The notes under the pieces: model-generated
What the model was told of the DNA's origin: nothing
Seen by the model: only the letters and a program-made list of their open reading frames with translations
Database searches by the model: none
In this document: one piece after another, positions 26,260 to 37,088 of the stretch
Position numbering within the stretch: position 1 is the first letter of the stretch
Layout: each line of letters starts with the position of its first letter
From: Algoriphagus locisalis
GTDB lineage: Bacteria > Bacteroidota > Bacteroidia > Cytophagales > Cyclobacteriaceae
DNA: 64,000 nt
Reading direction: 5' to 3'
Assembly (NCBI RefSeq): GCF_900116615.1
Contig: NZ_FPBF01000002.1
Coordinates: 620,001-684,000, forward strand
Made by a program: the position numbers and the translations under genes

Positions 26260-27377
26260 TGAAACGATTCACTTTAGCGCTAATTTGTATTATTTCAATT
26301 AATGCCTGCTCCTCCCCTGAGAATGGAGGAAGTCCTCCAGATTTGGCTGAGTTGGTTATAGTCGATTCTATTCGAGTAAATGAGAATAATTTTTATTTGA
26401 ACGGACAAGGGCAAATAAAAATAGTAGGAGAAAGCTTAATTGCTGTCTCCTCTATTAGAAAACCCGCCATTGGATTAATTGACCTAAAAACCGGTAATCA
26501 AATCGCTCAGATCTCAGCTTCTGAATTCCCGGAGGCTTCATTTTTCCCTTCCTCTTTTGACATAGTAGATTTCCCTGTTCTATATATTGCTGATAGATAT
26601 AGCAATTCTATCTATGAATTTAACATATTGGAAAAAAAATTTATCCGACGAATTAAGCTACAGATCCCAAGTGAAAAAGTAATAAAAATTGCTCTAGGAG
26701 AGTTTCATAAAACGAGTTCAGGATTTCTTGTAGAGCTAACTACTGGTAAAGTGGATACTATGCATCCCGATTATTACCGAAATGCAGGAAATCTGATTTA
26801 TTCATTTAATAGTAATGGAGACAGCATCGGTTCTTTCTTGAAATATCCAGAAATTTTCACCTCTCAGAATGGCACAATTAACTCACAGACCTATTTGAAA
26901 TCCACCCATTTCAACAATTCATTTCTCTATTCTTTCCCTCAGGAGGGAAAAATAAAACGAATTAAAGATAAAGCCCCATTTAGCGTCATTGAAGAAATGG
27001 ATATTCCTGAAGCTTTATATTTTGATCAAACTCTTAAAGGTCTAGACAGAATAGTAACTTTTGATGACTTTCAAAATGGCGAAAACATCCAATTTCCAAA
27101 TAATCATTATTTCAATTCCATTTTAGAAAATGAAACCCAAATTATTCTTGAAACATGGATGATGAATTCAGAAAAACCATCTAATCCAAGAACATCCAAC
27201 CTTCTAATCTATGACAAAGCAGAAGAAACATGGTACGAAACCTCCAATCCACGAAATATCCTCGATATTGGTATGCTCGCAGGAGTAGTCAATGACACCC
27301 TTTATTTCTACGAAGGTAGTCTGATGAAATCAGACGAAAAATATATCAAAAGAGCTGTCCTTAAGCCTATCGACTAA
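26259..27377 (+). CDS. Propeller-like lipoprotein (DUF4221/six-bladed propeller type)
   Basis: A 372-residue lipoprotein with lipobox ISINAC (Cys near 17), then a beta-rich domain: IGLIDLKTGNQIAQIS, FDIVDFPVLYIADRYSNSIY and later LYFYEGSLM strands. The repeated blade-like pattern and size agree with the DUF4221 or six-bladed beta-propeller lipoproteins of Bacteroidota. It resembles the protein at 13267 in layout. It is coupled to the Cys-rich peptide upstream by a TAATG overlap, so the two probably act together at the cell surface. The function is unknown. Confidence 0.65.
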   Translation: MKRFTLALICIISINACSSPENGGSPPDLAELVIVDSIRVNENNFYLNGQGQIKIVGESLIAVSSIRKPAIGLIDLKTGNQIAQISASEFPEASFFPSSFDIVDFPVLYIADRYSNSIYEFNILEKKFIRRIKLQIPSEKVIKIALGEFHKTSSGFLVELTTGKVDTMHPDYYRNAGNLIYSFNSNGDSIGSFLKYPEIFTSQNGTINSQTYLKSTHFNNSFLYSFPQEGKIKRIKDKAPFSVIEEMDIPEALYFDQTLKGLDRIVTFDDFQNGENIQFPNNHYFNSILENETQIILETWMMNSEKPSNPRTSNLLIYDKAEETWYETSNPRNILDIGMLAGVVNDTLYFYEGSLMKSDEKYIKRAVLKPID

Positions 27378-27447
27378 TATGGATTGATTACATCCAACAA
27401 CTTTCTCAAAGTTCCAAGCTTTGGAAAAATTGGTCTTCCAGCTAAAC

Positions 27448-27482
27448 AAAAAAAGGTCTCCCATTCACACAGGAGACCTTTT
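27448..27482 (-). terminator. Intrinsic terminator of atpDC (also faces the convergent lipoprotein gene)
   Basis: An 11-bp perfect stem (AAAAGGTCTCC with GGAGACCTTTT, 27451-27461 and 27472-27482), a 10-nt loop and seven T residues on the minus strand. The plus-strand tail is shorter. Confidence 0.88.
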
Positions 27483-27504
27483 ATATATATTGAAATGAAT
27501 TGCT

Positions 27505-27750
27505 TTAAGCGACTACTTTCTCAGCTAGCAATACGATTACATTATCTTTTACTTCCACTACTCCGCCATCCACGACCATGGATTGCTTTCCTTCAGGAGT
27601 GGTAAAGGAAACAGTTCCCTTTGCCAAAGCCGAAACGATAGGAGCGTGATTATTCAGCACCTGGAATGATCCATTGGCACCAGGGAAACTGGCCTCGGAT
27701 ACTTCACCCTGAAATACTTTTTTGTCCGGTGTGACGATTTCTAAATGCAT
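27505..27750 (-). CDS. atpC: ATP synthase subunit epsilon (short form)
   Basis: An 81-residue protein that is the N-terminal beta-sandwich of F1 epsilon: LEIVTPDKKVFQGEVSEASFPG, then GSFQVLNNHAPIVSAL. The C-terminal helical hairpin that inhibits ATP hydrolysis in Escherichia coli is absent, as in other Bacteroidota. It follows atpD with a 122-bp gap that holds a hairpin-forming 7-nt-period repeat. The other F-type subunits are not in the window; a separate atpDC pair is normal for the phylum. Confidence 0.92.
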   Translation of the reverse strand: MHLEIVTPDKKVFQGEVSEASFPGANGSFQVLNNHAPIVSALAKGTVSFTTPEGKQSMVVDGGVVEVKDNVIVLLAEKVVA

Positions 27751-27826
27751 GGAATTTTATATCGTTTGGAGACTTCTATTCTGAAAAAAATCAGCAAAAG
27801 CCTTCGGTAAATACTATAATGCTATT

Positions 27827-27868
27827 GGTTTTCGGTTATCAAAACTGACAACCGAAAACCGACAACTG
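27827..27868. repeat. 7-nt-period inverted array between atpD and atpC
   Basis: Six 7-mers in phase; units such as GGTTTTC at the left and AAAACCG at the right are reverse complements. The perfect 11-bp stem is GGTTTTCGGTT/AACCGAAAACC (27827-27837 with 27850-27860), loop 12 nt. No T-run follows, so it is not a standard terminator. Confidence 0.65.
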
Positions 27869-27872
27869 AGAT

Positions 27873-29495
<1,623 letters not shown>

Positions 29496-29617
29496 TTAGC
29501 ATTTTTATTCCCATTATTTGGTACTCTCACAAATCACACTTATTGATACCTAGGTTATAAATACTGAGCACCTATTATAAAGCGCTCATTTTTTTAAGAA
29601 CTTCTGCCTTGTTTTTA

Positions 29618-29648
29618 TTTGGATTCAATCTAGTTAAGATTACATTTG
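29618..29648 (+). promoter_or_regulatory. Promoter of the heme uptake operon
   Basis: TTTG (29618-29621), exactly 19 nt, TACATTTG (29641-29648), a full match to the Bacteroidota sigma-ABfr consensus. Just downstream TATTTA and TAAATA (29654-29674 region) form a loose inverted repeat over the transcript start, a possible iron-regulator site (weak). Confidence 0.8.
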
Positions 29649-29674
29649 CACTGTATTTAAACTTAATCTAAATA

Positions 29675-30529
29675 ATGATAAAGCGATTTTTACCACTTAT
29701 ACTTAGTGTCATAGCGGCTTGTTCTTCTCCTTCTACTGATAAAGGAGAAGAATCTACAACTCGTAAAATCATCACAGCTGGCGGAACAATCACTGAAGTG
29801 GTGGATGCGCTAGGATACAGCGAAGAAATCGTCGCTACTGACATTACCTCTACTTATCCTTCAAGAATGCAAGACCTTCCATCGATAGGTTACAGAAATC
29901 AAATCAAAGCAGAAGGAATACTTGCTTTAGGCCCGGACCTGGTACTTATAGAAGAAGGTTACCTGAATCCTGATGTAGTCACTCAACTCAAAGCCGCTCA
30001 GGTAAACATCCAGATTTTCACCAAACCTACTTCCGTGGAAGGTACCAAAAAGCTTGTCACTGATGTTGCAGCATTCTTTGAAGAAGAAGAAAAGGGCAAA
30101 GAAGTGAACGCAGCTATCGATACAGATATCGCTGAGCTAAACGGTTATTTAGAATCCGTTGATAGCACTCCTCAAGCAATATTCATCATGGCAAGAGGTC
30201 CAGAGACGGTATTCATCGCAGGAGACAAAACTTTCGCCTCAGAAATGTTTAAGCTGGCAAAAATCGAAGGAATGGCAACTGGCTTTGATGAATTCGCTCC
30301 AATGACACCAGAATCTTTGGTGTCCATGAATCCTGAATACTTGGTATTCTTCGAATCAGGAATTCAAAGCGTAGGTGGAAAAGACGGCTTGGAAGCGATC
30401 CAAGGAATAGATCAAACCACAGCTTACAAAGAAGACCATATAGTCGCACTTGACGGCCAATACCTTTCTGGTTTTGGTCCGAGAGTAGGAAAAGCAGCAC
30501 TAGACCTAGCTAAAGCAGTTCGTCAATAA
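29675..30529 (+). CDS. hmuT: Heme ABC transporter substrate-binding lipoprotein
   Basis: A 284-residue lipoprotein (lipobox IAAC, Cys near 16) of the TroA/BtuF-like class III binding-protein fold: KIITAGGTITEVVDALGY, then LPSIGYRNQIKAEGILALGPDLVL, with a single long linker helix. In the periplasm it carries heme from the receptor to the HmuUV permease. It is the first gene of a tight operon (gaps of 6, -1 and 2 bp to hmuU, hmuV, hmuS). The heme assignment rests on the HmuS and HmuY neighbours. Confidence 0.9.
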   Translation: MIKRFLPLILSVIAACSSPSTDKGEESTTRKIITAGGTITEVVDALGYSEEIVATDITSTYPSRMQDLPSIGYRNQIKAEGILALGPDLVLIEEGYLNPDVVTQLKAAQVNIQIFTKPTSVEGTKKLVTDVAAFFEEEEKGKEVNAAIDTDIAELNGYLESVDSTPQAIFIMARGPETVFIAGDKTFASEMFKLAKIEGMATGFDEFAPMTPESLVSMNPEYLVFFESGIQSVGGKDGLEAIQGIDQTTAYKEDHIVALDGQYLSGFGPRVGKAALDLAKAVRQ

Positions 30530-30535
30530 TTACTT

Positions 30536-31594
30536 ATGAATTTCGCATTGAGTCATACAAAGATCCAACGTCAAAACCTTACCCTTTTTGGGTTTGGTCT
30601 GGTGCTGGTTTTGGTGGTAATTGCATCCCTTTCTTTGGGTGCTTTTAGCATACCTTTTCCGCAGACTCTCGCGATCTTATTTGACCAAATCGGAATAACT
30701 ACAGGAACTTTCGAAGTCCAACAAGCGAATGTGCTCCTACAAATTCGCATGCCTCGCGTTCTCATGGCCATGCTGGTAGGCGGAGGATTAGGAATAGCCG
30801 GTGCCGCATTGCAAGGCATGTTCAGAAATCCCTTGGTAGAACCAGGATTAATAGGAGTGAGCACAGGCTCAGCCTTGTTTGCGGTGATATTCATGGTATT
30901 GGTGCCCACTATTTCTTCTTTGGCTTGGATCAAAACTTTGGGATTGCCGCTCTTTGCATTTGTTGGCGGATTAATCTGTGTAACGGCAGTTTATCAACTA
31001 TCCAAATCCCAAGGAAGAACCGATGCCGCAACATTAATTTTAGCAGGCGTGGCCATCAATGCACTGGCAGCCGCATTGATAGGATTGGTTTTGTTTTTCG
31101 CCGATGATTCCGCTTTGCGAAGCTTCACATTCTGGAGTCTCGGCGATCTAGGAGGAGCAACTTGGGCGAAGATACCAGTGAGTTTGACACTTATTGGAGT
31201 TCCATCCATTCTATTACTATTCAATTCCAGACAACTCAATGCATTGGCGCTTGGTGAGCAGGAAGCATTCCATATGGGTGTAAATGTGCAGCAAGTCAAA
31301 GTTCGCTTACTAGTGTCTAGCGCTTTGATCGTAGGGGTTGGAGTGTCCATGGTGGGAATGATCGGCTTTGTAGGCTTGGTCGTTCCGCATTTGATAAGAA
31401 TTCTTTTCGGCGCAGATCATAGATTGGTACTTCCGGGTTCATTCCTGCTAGGAGCAATACTGATGAATTTTGCAGATCTGATCGCGAGAGTGATTGTTAT
31501 CCCAGCCGAAATGCCCATAGGTGTCATCACCGCTTTGATAGGAGCACCTTTCTTTATCTGGCTTATTTTTAACCTGAATAAAACTAAAAACTGA
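30536..31594 (+). CDS. hmuU: Heme ABC transporter permease (FecCD family)
   Basis: A 352-residue permease with about ten membrane helices. LLQIRMPRVLMAMLVGGGLG (about 64-83) and FRNPLVEPGLIGVSTGSALF (about 97-116) are FecCD signatures, and GMIGFVGLVVPHLIRILFG (about 271-289) is the coupling-helix region. It forms the dimeric channel with the HmuV ATPase. Its stop overlaps the hmuV start by 1 bp (TGATG), so translation is coupled. Confidence 0.93.
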   Translation: MNFALSHTKIQRQNLTLFGFGLVLVLVVIASLSLGAFSIPFPQTLAILFDQIGITTGTFEVQQANVLLQIRMPRVLMAMLVGGGLGIAGAALQGMFRNPLVEPGLIGVSTGSALFAVIFMVLVPTISSLAWIKTLGLPLFAFVGGLICVTAVYQLSKSQGRTDAATLILAGVAINALAAALIGLVLFFADDSALRSFTFWSLGDLGGATWAKIPVSLTLIGVPSILLLFNSRQLNALALGEQEAFHMGVNVQQVKVRLLVSSALIVGVGVSMVGMIGFVGLVVPHLIRILFGADHRLVLPGSFLLGAILMNFADLIARVIVIPAEMPIGVITALIGAPFFIWLIFNLNKTKN

Positions 31595-32397
31595 TGCTTC
31601 AAGCTTCCAATGTACATTTTTGCATCCGCCAAAGACCTATCGTAGATGAAGTCAGTTTGGAGCTGAATCCAGGGGAAATTCTGGCTGTTTTAGGACCAAA
31701 TGGCGCTGGCAAATCTACTTTCTTCAAACTGCTTTCCGGAGAAATCAAATGCAAACATGGTTCAGTAGGTTACAATGGCCATGAAATCAATAAATTAAAA
31801 GCCCGTGATCTTGCAGCAGTAAGGGCTGTGATGCCTCAGCATACCCAAGTCAATTTTCCGTTTACTGTGCAAGAAGTCGTCGAACTAGGCCTAATCAGCA
31901 CCAGAGTAAAACAACCGGCAAAGCTTATCGAAGAAGTTTTGGAGGCTACAAACACTTCTCATTTGAAAGATCAGATTTTCAATAATCTTTCGGGCGGGGA
32001 AAAGCAACGCGTACAGCTTGCCAGAGTGCTGGTTCAAATCTGGGAAACAAAGCCTTTTCCGCGGTATTTGCTCCTTGACGAACCTACTTCCAGCTTGGAC
32101 ATTGCGCAGCAGCATGCCGTGTTGAAAATCCTCCAAACACTTAAAGCCAGAAATATTGGGATTCTGGTGATTCTACACGAGTTGAACCTGGCAGCACAGT
32201 ATGCGGACAAAATCGCTCTCCTTAAGAATGGTCTGATCGCAAAGTCTGGGACTGTGGAAGAGGTTCTGGAGGAAAAAATCCTGGAATACGTCTTTGATCA
32301 CCCGATACAATTAATTCAAAATCCTGTCACCGGCGGAGTGCTCATATCTGCAGCTGCTCAGGCGAATACATCTCAACCCTCATTTAAACAAGCTTAA
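31594..32397 (+). CDS. hmuV: Heme ABC transporter ATP-binding protein
   Basis: A 267-residue ABC ATPase: Walker A GPNGAGKSTFFKLL (about 35-48), Q-loop in MPQHTQV, signature LSGGEKQRVQLARVL (about 132-146), Walker B RYLLLDEPTSSLD and the switch His in ILHELNLA. The length and the GEKQR signature agree with HmuV-type heme importers. It starts within the hmuU stop codon. Confidence 0.94.
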   Translation: MLQASNVHFCIRQRPIVDEVSLELNPGEILAVLGPNGAGKSTFFKLLSGEIKCKHGSVGYNGHEINKLKARDLAAVRAVMPQHTQVNFPFTVQEVVELGLISTRVKQPAKLIEEVLEATNTSHLKDQIFNNLSGGEKQRVQLARVLVQIWETKPFPRYLLLDEPTSSLDIAQQHAVLKILQTLKARNIGILVILHELNLAAQYADKIALLKNGLIAKSGTVEEVLEEKILEYVFDHPIQLIQNPVTGGVLISAAAQANTSQPSFKQA

Positions 32398-32399
32398 CC

Positions 32400-33446
32400 A
32401 TGGAAACTATCCAAGAATCCGCCCAATCCCTAAAGCAAGCATGGGATAACCTAAAAGAAACTGAGCCACAACTGAGAATCCGTGATGCGGCTGCCAAACT
32501 TGGTGTGACGGAAGCACAACTTTTAGCGACCGGTATCGGTGCAAACGTGATTCGTCTGACTGATAATTTTACCGAGCAATTGGAAGAATTCCCAAAACTT
32601 GGTCGGGTGATGTCCTTGACCAGAAGCGAAGGCTGTGTATTGGAGCACAAAGGTCCTTTCCAGAAAATCGAAATGCATGCTGCCGGACCACACAAGATCG
32701 CTACGGTGATCGGTCCGATCGAGCAACGTGTGTTTTTCGCTGGCTGGAAATTTGGCTTTGCAGTGACTACCGAAACTCCCCGTGGTACCATGAAAAGTTT
32801 GCAATACTTCGACAAAGCCGGCGAAGCGATCATGAAAGTTTACTTACAGGAAAAATCAAATCCTGAGGCTTATGAGGAATTGGTGAAAAACAACACGGCA
32901 GCTGATCAGTCTAGTGAATTGGAACTTGAAGCTTTCCCGGCTCCTGAATACGTAAGCAAAGAAGAATTGGACTTCGAAGCCTTCTCCAAAGACTGGGAAA
33001 TGATGAAGGATACGCACGATTTCTTTGGTATGCTTCGCAAATACAAACTGAACAGACAAGATGCTGTGAAGTGGATTGATGATAAATGGGCGTATGAAGT
33101 GGACAGACTTTCTGCACGAAAAATCGTGGAAACTGCCGCTGAGACTAAGCTTCCGATCATGATTTTCGCAGGAAACAAAGGCAACATCCAAATTCACCAA
33201 GGCAAAGTGCAGACGATCCGCCAAATGGGAGATTGGCTAAATGTGCTTGATCCTGATTTCAATATGCACTTGAATGAGAATGTGGTGGACAAAGCCTATG
33301 TGGTCCACAAAAACACGGAAGATGGTTTGGTATCTGCAGTGGAGCTTTTCGACAAAGAAGGCGAAATGGTTGCCCAATTCTTCGGATTGAGAAAGCCGGG
33401 ACTTCCACAGAAACCTGAGTGGAAAGCATTGGTAGATAGCCTTTAG
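32400..33446 (+). CDS. hmuS: Hemin-degrading factor HmuS/HemS
   Basis: A 348-residue cytosolic protein made of two similar halves, as in HemS/ChuS. Each half has a heme-binding beta sheet; the second ends FFGLRKPGLPQ. LGRVMSLTRSEGCVLEHKG (about 62-80) is the conserved first-half motif. It binds incoming heme and may open the ring or store it. It starts 2 bp after hmuV and ends the first part of the heme locus, 227 bp before the TonB receptor. Confidence 0.92.
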   Translation: METIQESAQSLKQAWDNLKETEPQLRIRDAAAKLGVTEAQLLATGIGANVIRLTDNFTEQLEEFPKLGRVMSLTRSEGCVLEHKGPFQKIEMHAAGPHKIATVIGPIEQRVFFAGWKFGFAVTTETPRGTMKSLQYFDKAGEAIMKVYLQEKSNPEAYEELVKNNTAADQSSELELEAFPAPEYVSKEELDFEAFSKDWEMMKDTHDFFGMLRKYKLNRQDAVKWIDDKWAYEVDRLSARKIVETAAETKLPIMIFAGNKGNIQIHQGKVQTIRQMGDWLNVLDPDFNMHLNENVVDKAYVVHKNTEDGLVSAVELFDKEGEMVAQFFGLRKPGLPQKPEWKALVDSL

Positions 33447-33673
33447 ATAATTGTGGTTATCTGTATTGAAGTCAGTAACCTTTAATTCTCTGCTATACTG
33501 GCAGGAAGACCGATGCTTCGACTTCGCTCAGCACAGGTGACGGATGACCGAAGAAGCCTTTTTCGCTAGATTTTACCGAATTCTATATCGCTTTAGTCTT
33601 TTGGTGTTACAAGAACGGATATATAAATAAATATCAGACGGAAGCCGAAACTCCCGTCAATTCAAAAAATTTT

Positions 33674-35944
33674 ATGCATATGCGTAGATTTGATCTAAAT
33701 AAACGCTTTGTTATTTTCTCCCTGCTTTTGCTTGCAATGCCATTCTGGACGCAAGCACAGACTGTCTTGAAAGGAAAAGTAGTGGATGAAAAAGGAGATG
33801 GGATTCCCCACGCTACGATTTGGCTGGAAAATGGTAAAGGAGAAGTGGCTGATGAGCAGGGTAAATTCACCCTTTCCCAACTGCCTAAAGATGGCAAACT
33901 CAAAATCTCAGCTGTGGGATTTGAAACCCTTTGGGCAACTTGGTCAGCCGGAAAAACTTCGGAAACCTTCACCTTATCCTCCTTCACTTCCGACCTGAAA
34001 ACGGTGGTAGTCACTGGGAGTTTTGAACCGCAATCTGCCAAGCAATCCGTCTATCAAGTACGGACAATCGGCTCCGAAGTGATTCAAAACCGGGCTCCAA
34101 GCAATATTCAAGAAGTTTTGAATACAGAGTTAGGTATTCGATTTTCTCAGGACAACGCATTGGGTTCAAGCAATATGGAGCTTCTCGGAATGTCCGGCCA
34201 AAACGTAAAAATCCTGATCGACGGTATTCCGATGGTTGGGCGACAAGGAACTTCCAATGAGATAAACATCAATCAAATCGACATCAACCGCATCGAGCGG
34301 GTGGAGATCGTAGAAGGGCCGATGTCCGTAGTCTATGGCGCTGATGCGTTGGCAGGAGTAATTAACATCATTACCAAGTCAGATGATGCTGAAAAATTTG
34401 ATCTAAAAGCCAGAGTGCAGGAGGAAACTGTTGGAAGTGAATACAGTCCTTTTGATGGAAAAGGCTCGCATATCAGAAGTGCGACTGGAAGCTATCGCCT
34501 GAAAAACTGGGATTTCGGGGCTTCATTTTCCCAGAACAATTTTGGCGGATGGAAAGATGAAAAAACCGGAAGGGATTATGAATGGCTGCCTAAAGACCAG
34601 AACTTCCTAAACCTAAAAGCCGGTTGGGGTAATGAATACTTAAACCTAGAATATCAACTGGACTTTTTGGATGAAACAGTTTTTGCTTATGGCCCTGATG
34701 CCCGATTGGAGGTATTGGATCAGGAATTTATCACCAGCCGCTGGATGCATAGACTGAGCGGAAGATGGGATTCCAATACCACTTTTGGACTGACCTGGCA
34801 GGGAGCATTTACAGATTACACTAGAGACAACGAAACTTGGGTAAGCAATGTGAGAACAGGAGAGCATTACCAGTCCCAGGCTCCAGGAGCCAATACAACC
34901 ATAGATTATAACGGCTTCAGCTGGAGAATGATCGGTGATTGGAAAATTGCTAACAGCTTCAAACTACAGCCGGGAATCGATCTTAATCTGGAAGAAGGAT
35001 CAGGAGAGCGAATCACGGACAATGAAGGCATCCAGGATTATGCGGTATTCCTTTCTGGAGAGTGGTCGCCTTTCCCTTCAATAAAAATAAAACCAGGACT
35101 TCGCAAAAGCTGGAATTCCGCATACGATGCACCGGCACTGATTCCGTCGTTGAACACCAAATTTGCGCTGAATGAAAATCTTGATCTGAGAGTAGCGTAT
35201 GCAAATGGTTTCAGAGCGCCATCAATCCGTGAATTATATTTCAACTTCTTTGACGCAAGTCACAGCATCACAGGAAATCCGGATCTGAAAGCCGAAACTT
35301 CAAACAGTTTCAATGGCTCATTAGATTGGAAAACCCAACTTAATCCGACTTGGAAAATCTCAACTGTATTGGGCGCTTTTTACAATGATGTAAAAGACAG
35401 AATCGCATACGGTCAAGATCCAAGTGACATTCAAGTCACAACACTATTCAATGTGGAGCGATACAAAACCGCTGGTTTCACGCTGAGCCATACAGAAAGC
35501 TTCAAGAATCTTTCGGCAAATCTAGGTTTCTCCTACATCGGTAGATACAATTTGCTTTCGGAGGAACAGACTGTGGTGCCGGAAATGAGCTGGACACCAG
35601 AGGTAAATACAAACCTGACTTATCAGATTTTGCCATGGAAAACCACTGCAACACTATTCTACAAATATACAGGAGCACTTCCTGGCTATGAAACTATCGC
35701 TGATTCAGACGGAAATCCCTCCGCCAAAGAAATCATGCTGGATGGTTATTACTGGATGGATATTTCATTCAAAAAGGATTTTGGAAAGCATCTCTCTGTG
35801 AATGCAGGAGCCAGAAATATTCTCGATGTAAGACAAATCAGTAGCACTTCTGAAGGCGGAGACGCCCATGGAGGTGGAGCCCAAAGACCTGTAGGCTACG
35901 GGAGATCATATTTCATTGGCCTCACTTATCAACTAAATAAATAA
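33674..35944 (+). CDS. hmuR: TonB-dependent heme receptor (HmuR-like)
   Basis: A 756-residue outer-membrane receptor with signal peptide (ending WTQAQ near 29), a CarboxypepD_reg domain (about 30-110) and a plug (about 120-240: VKILIDGIPMVGRQGT, then VEIVEGPMSVVYGADALAGVINIIT). The barrel ends in a short YFIGLTYQLNK. Its place between hmuS and hmuY supports heme or hemoprotein uptake. A His-rich GGDAHGGGAQ loop near residues 730-740 may be a heme contact. The upstream 227-bp gap holds no clear promoter. Confidence 0.88.
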   Translation: MHMRRFDLNKRFVIFSLLLLAMPFWTQAQTVLKGKVVDEKGDGIPHATIWLENGKGEVADEQGKFTLSQLPKDGKLKISAVGFETLWATWSAGKTSETFTLSSFTSDLKTVVVTGSFEPQSAKQSVYQVRTIGSEVIQNRAPSNIQEVLNTELGIRFSQDNALGSSNMELLGMSGQNVKILIDGIPMVGRQGTSNEININQIDINRIERVEIVEGPMSVVYGADALAGVINIITKSDDAEKFDLKARVQEETVGSEYSPFDGKGSHIRSATGSYRLKNWDFGASFSQNNFGGWKDEKTGRDYEWLPKDQNFLNLKAGWGNEYLNLEYQLDFLDETVFAYGPDARLEVLDQEFITSRWMHRLSGRWDSNTTFGLTWQGAFTDYTRDNETWVSNVRTGEHYQSQAPGANTTIDYNGFSWRMIGDWKIANSFKLQPGIDLNLEEGSGERITDNEGIQDYAVFLSGEWSPFPSIKIKPGLRKSWNSAYDAPALIPSLNTKFALNENLDLRVAYANGFRAPSIRELYFNFFDASHSITGNPDLKAETSNSFNGSLDWKTQLNPTWKISTVLGAFYNDVKDRIAYGQDPSDIQVTTLFNVERYKTAGFTLSHTESFKNLSANLGFSYIGRYNLLSEEQTVVPEMSWTPEVNTNLTYQILPWKTTATLFYKYTGALPGYETIADSDGNPSAKEIMLDGYYWMDISFKKDFGKHLSVNAGARNILDVRQISSTSEGGDAHGGGAQRPVGYGRSYFIGLTYQLNK

Positions 35945-35963
35945 TTATACAAACTTAAACACA

Positions 35964-37022
35964 ATGAAACAGTATCATTTTCTAACTCTTACAGCCTTAT
36001 TGGCTGGCGTAACGCTCCTTTCATCCTGCGGTGATGATGATCCAGAACCAGTAATAGTTCCACCTACAGAATCGGGTCTGATCGAAGTAGATGGTGGCGG
36101 GGCAGAGTATCCCAACACAGCATTTATTGACTTGAGTAAAGGCACACAGACAGCAGTAGCCAGAGAATCATGGGATTTAGCTTTCGCCACAGGATCAGAA
36201 TTCAAAGTCCTGATCAACGGTACTACAGGAGCCATGGCTTCTGCTACTGGCGAAACTGATATCAATGCGGTATCTGCAGCGGGTATGACGTCTGCAGATT
36301 CGGCAGCCTTAGTTCTTAGCCATACAAATCCAATAGGAATTCTTCACGTTGACAATCCTTCAGATCCTCTTTCTAGTCCAATTATTTCAGCAGTAAGTGC
36401 TAATGATGACAATAACGAGGTATATATTCTTTCGAGAGGAGCAAGTGCTGTCGATGCTAAACCGCTTAAAAAAATCAGAATTATCAGAAATGGGGAAGGC
36501 TACACACTTCAGCATGCTGATGCTGACGCTACTGAATTCAGCTCTGTAGATATTTCAAAAGATAGTGATCTAAACTTTGTTTATTTCAGCTTTGAAGATG
36601 GCATCATAGATGTAGAACCTGGCAAAGCCGCATGGGATATAGCTTGGAGTGCTGGAACTTCTACTACTCCATTCCCATCAGCTCCAAATGGCACATTAGC
36701 ATACTTCTATCAAGATCTAATCTTTCATAATATTTATGGTGGCGCTGCAGCTGTAGAAGTTTTAGAAGAAACAATTGCTTATGAAGCCTTTATAGAAGGT
36801 GATGCAATTGGACTATCTTTTAACACTACTGATAGACTATCAATAGGCTCAAACTGGAGAGCTGGCGGTGGACCTAATAGTGCTCCTGTAGTGAAGGAAG
36901 ATGTTTATTACGTAATAAAAGATGCTGAAGAGAACATCTACAAAGTAAGATTCTTATCTGTAACCAAAGACGGAGAAAGAGGTAAGCCAAGCTTGGAGTT
37001 TGAGCTTGTCTCCGAAGAATAA
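35964..37022 (+). CDS. hmuY: HmuY family heme-binding lipoprotein
   Basis: A 352-residue lipoprotein with lipobox LLSSC (Cys near 22). The HmuY-like beta-rich domain begins with ESGLIEVDGGGAEYPNTAFI and ESWDLAFAT, the conserved W-D-L-A-F strand; a second such strand, AAWDIAWSAGT, appears near residue 220. HmuY proteins capture heme at the cell surface and hand it to HmuR. It lies 19 bp after the receptor gene. It is longer than Porphyromonas HmuY (about 216 aa), as usual for Cytophagia. Confidence 0.88.
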   Translation: MKQYHFLTLTALLAGVTLLSSCGDDDPEPVIVPPTESGLIEVDGGGAEYPNTAFIDLSKGTQTAVARESWDLAFATGSEFKVLINGTTGAMASATGETDINAVSAAGMTSADSAALVLSHTNPIGILHVDNPSDPLSSPIISAVSANDDNNEVYILSRGASAVDAKPLKKIRIIRNGEGYTLQHADADATEFSSVDISKDSDLNFVYFSFEDGIIDVEPGKAAWDIAWSAGTSTTPFPSAPNGTLAYFYQDLIFHNIYGGAAAVEVLEETIAYEAFIEGDAIGLSFNTTDRLSIGSNWRAGGGPNSAPVVKEDVYYVIKDAEENIYKVRFLSVTKDGERGKPSLEFELVSEE

Positions 37023-37088
37023 TAGCAATAATTAGGTTCAATGTTTCGGAAAGACCAAGTGCGGCAAAAGCTGTTCTTGGTTTTTTTA

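Noticed and set aside
29654..29674. Fur-like box in front of hmuT
   Set aside because: Only six-base arms match (TATTTA/TAAATA), not enough to name a regulator.
32384..33224. Several long minus-strand frames within hmuS
   Set aside because: They are shadows of the hmuS codons; no start context or family.
33513..33550. Stretch with CTTCGACTTCGCTCAGC in the gap before the heme receptor
   Set aside because: It resembles a dispersed repeat I have seen in other genomes, but a single copy here is not enough to call it an element.
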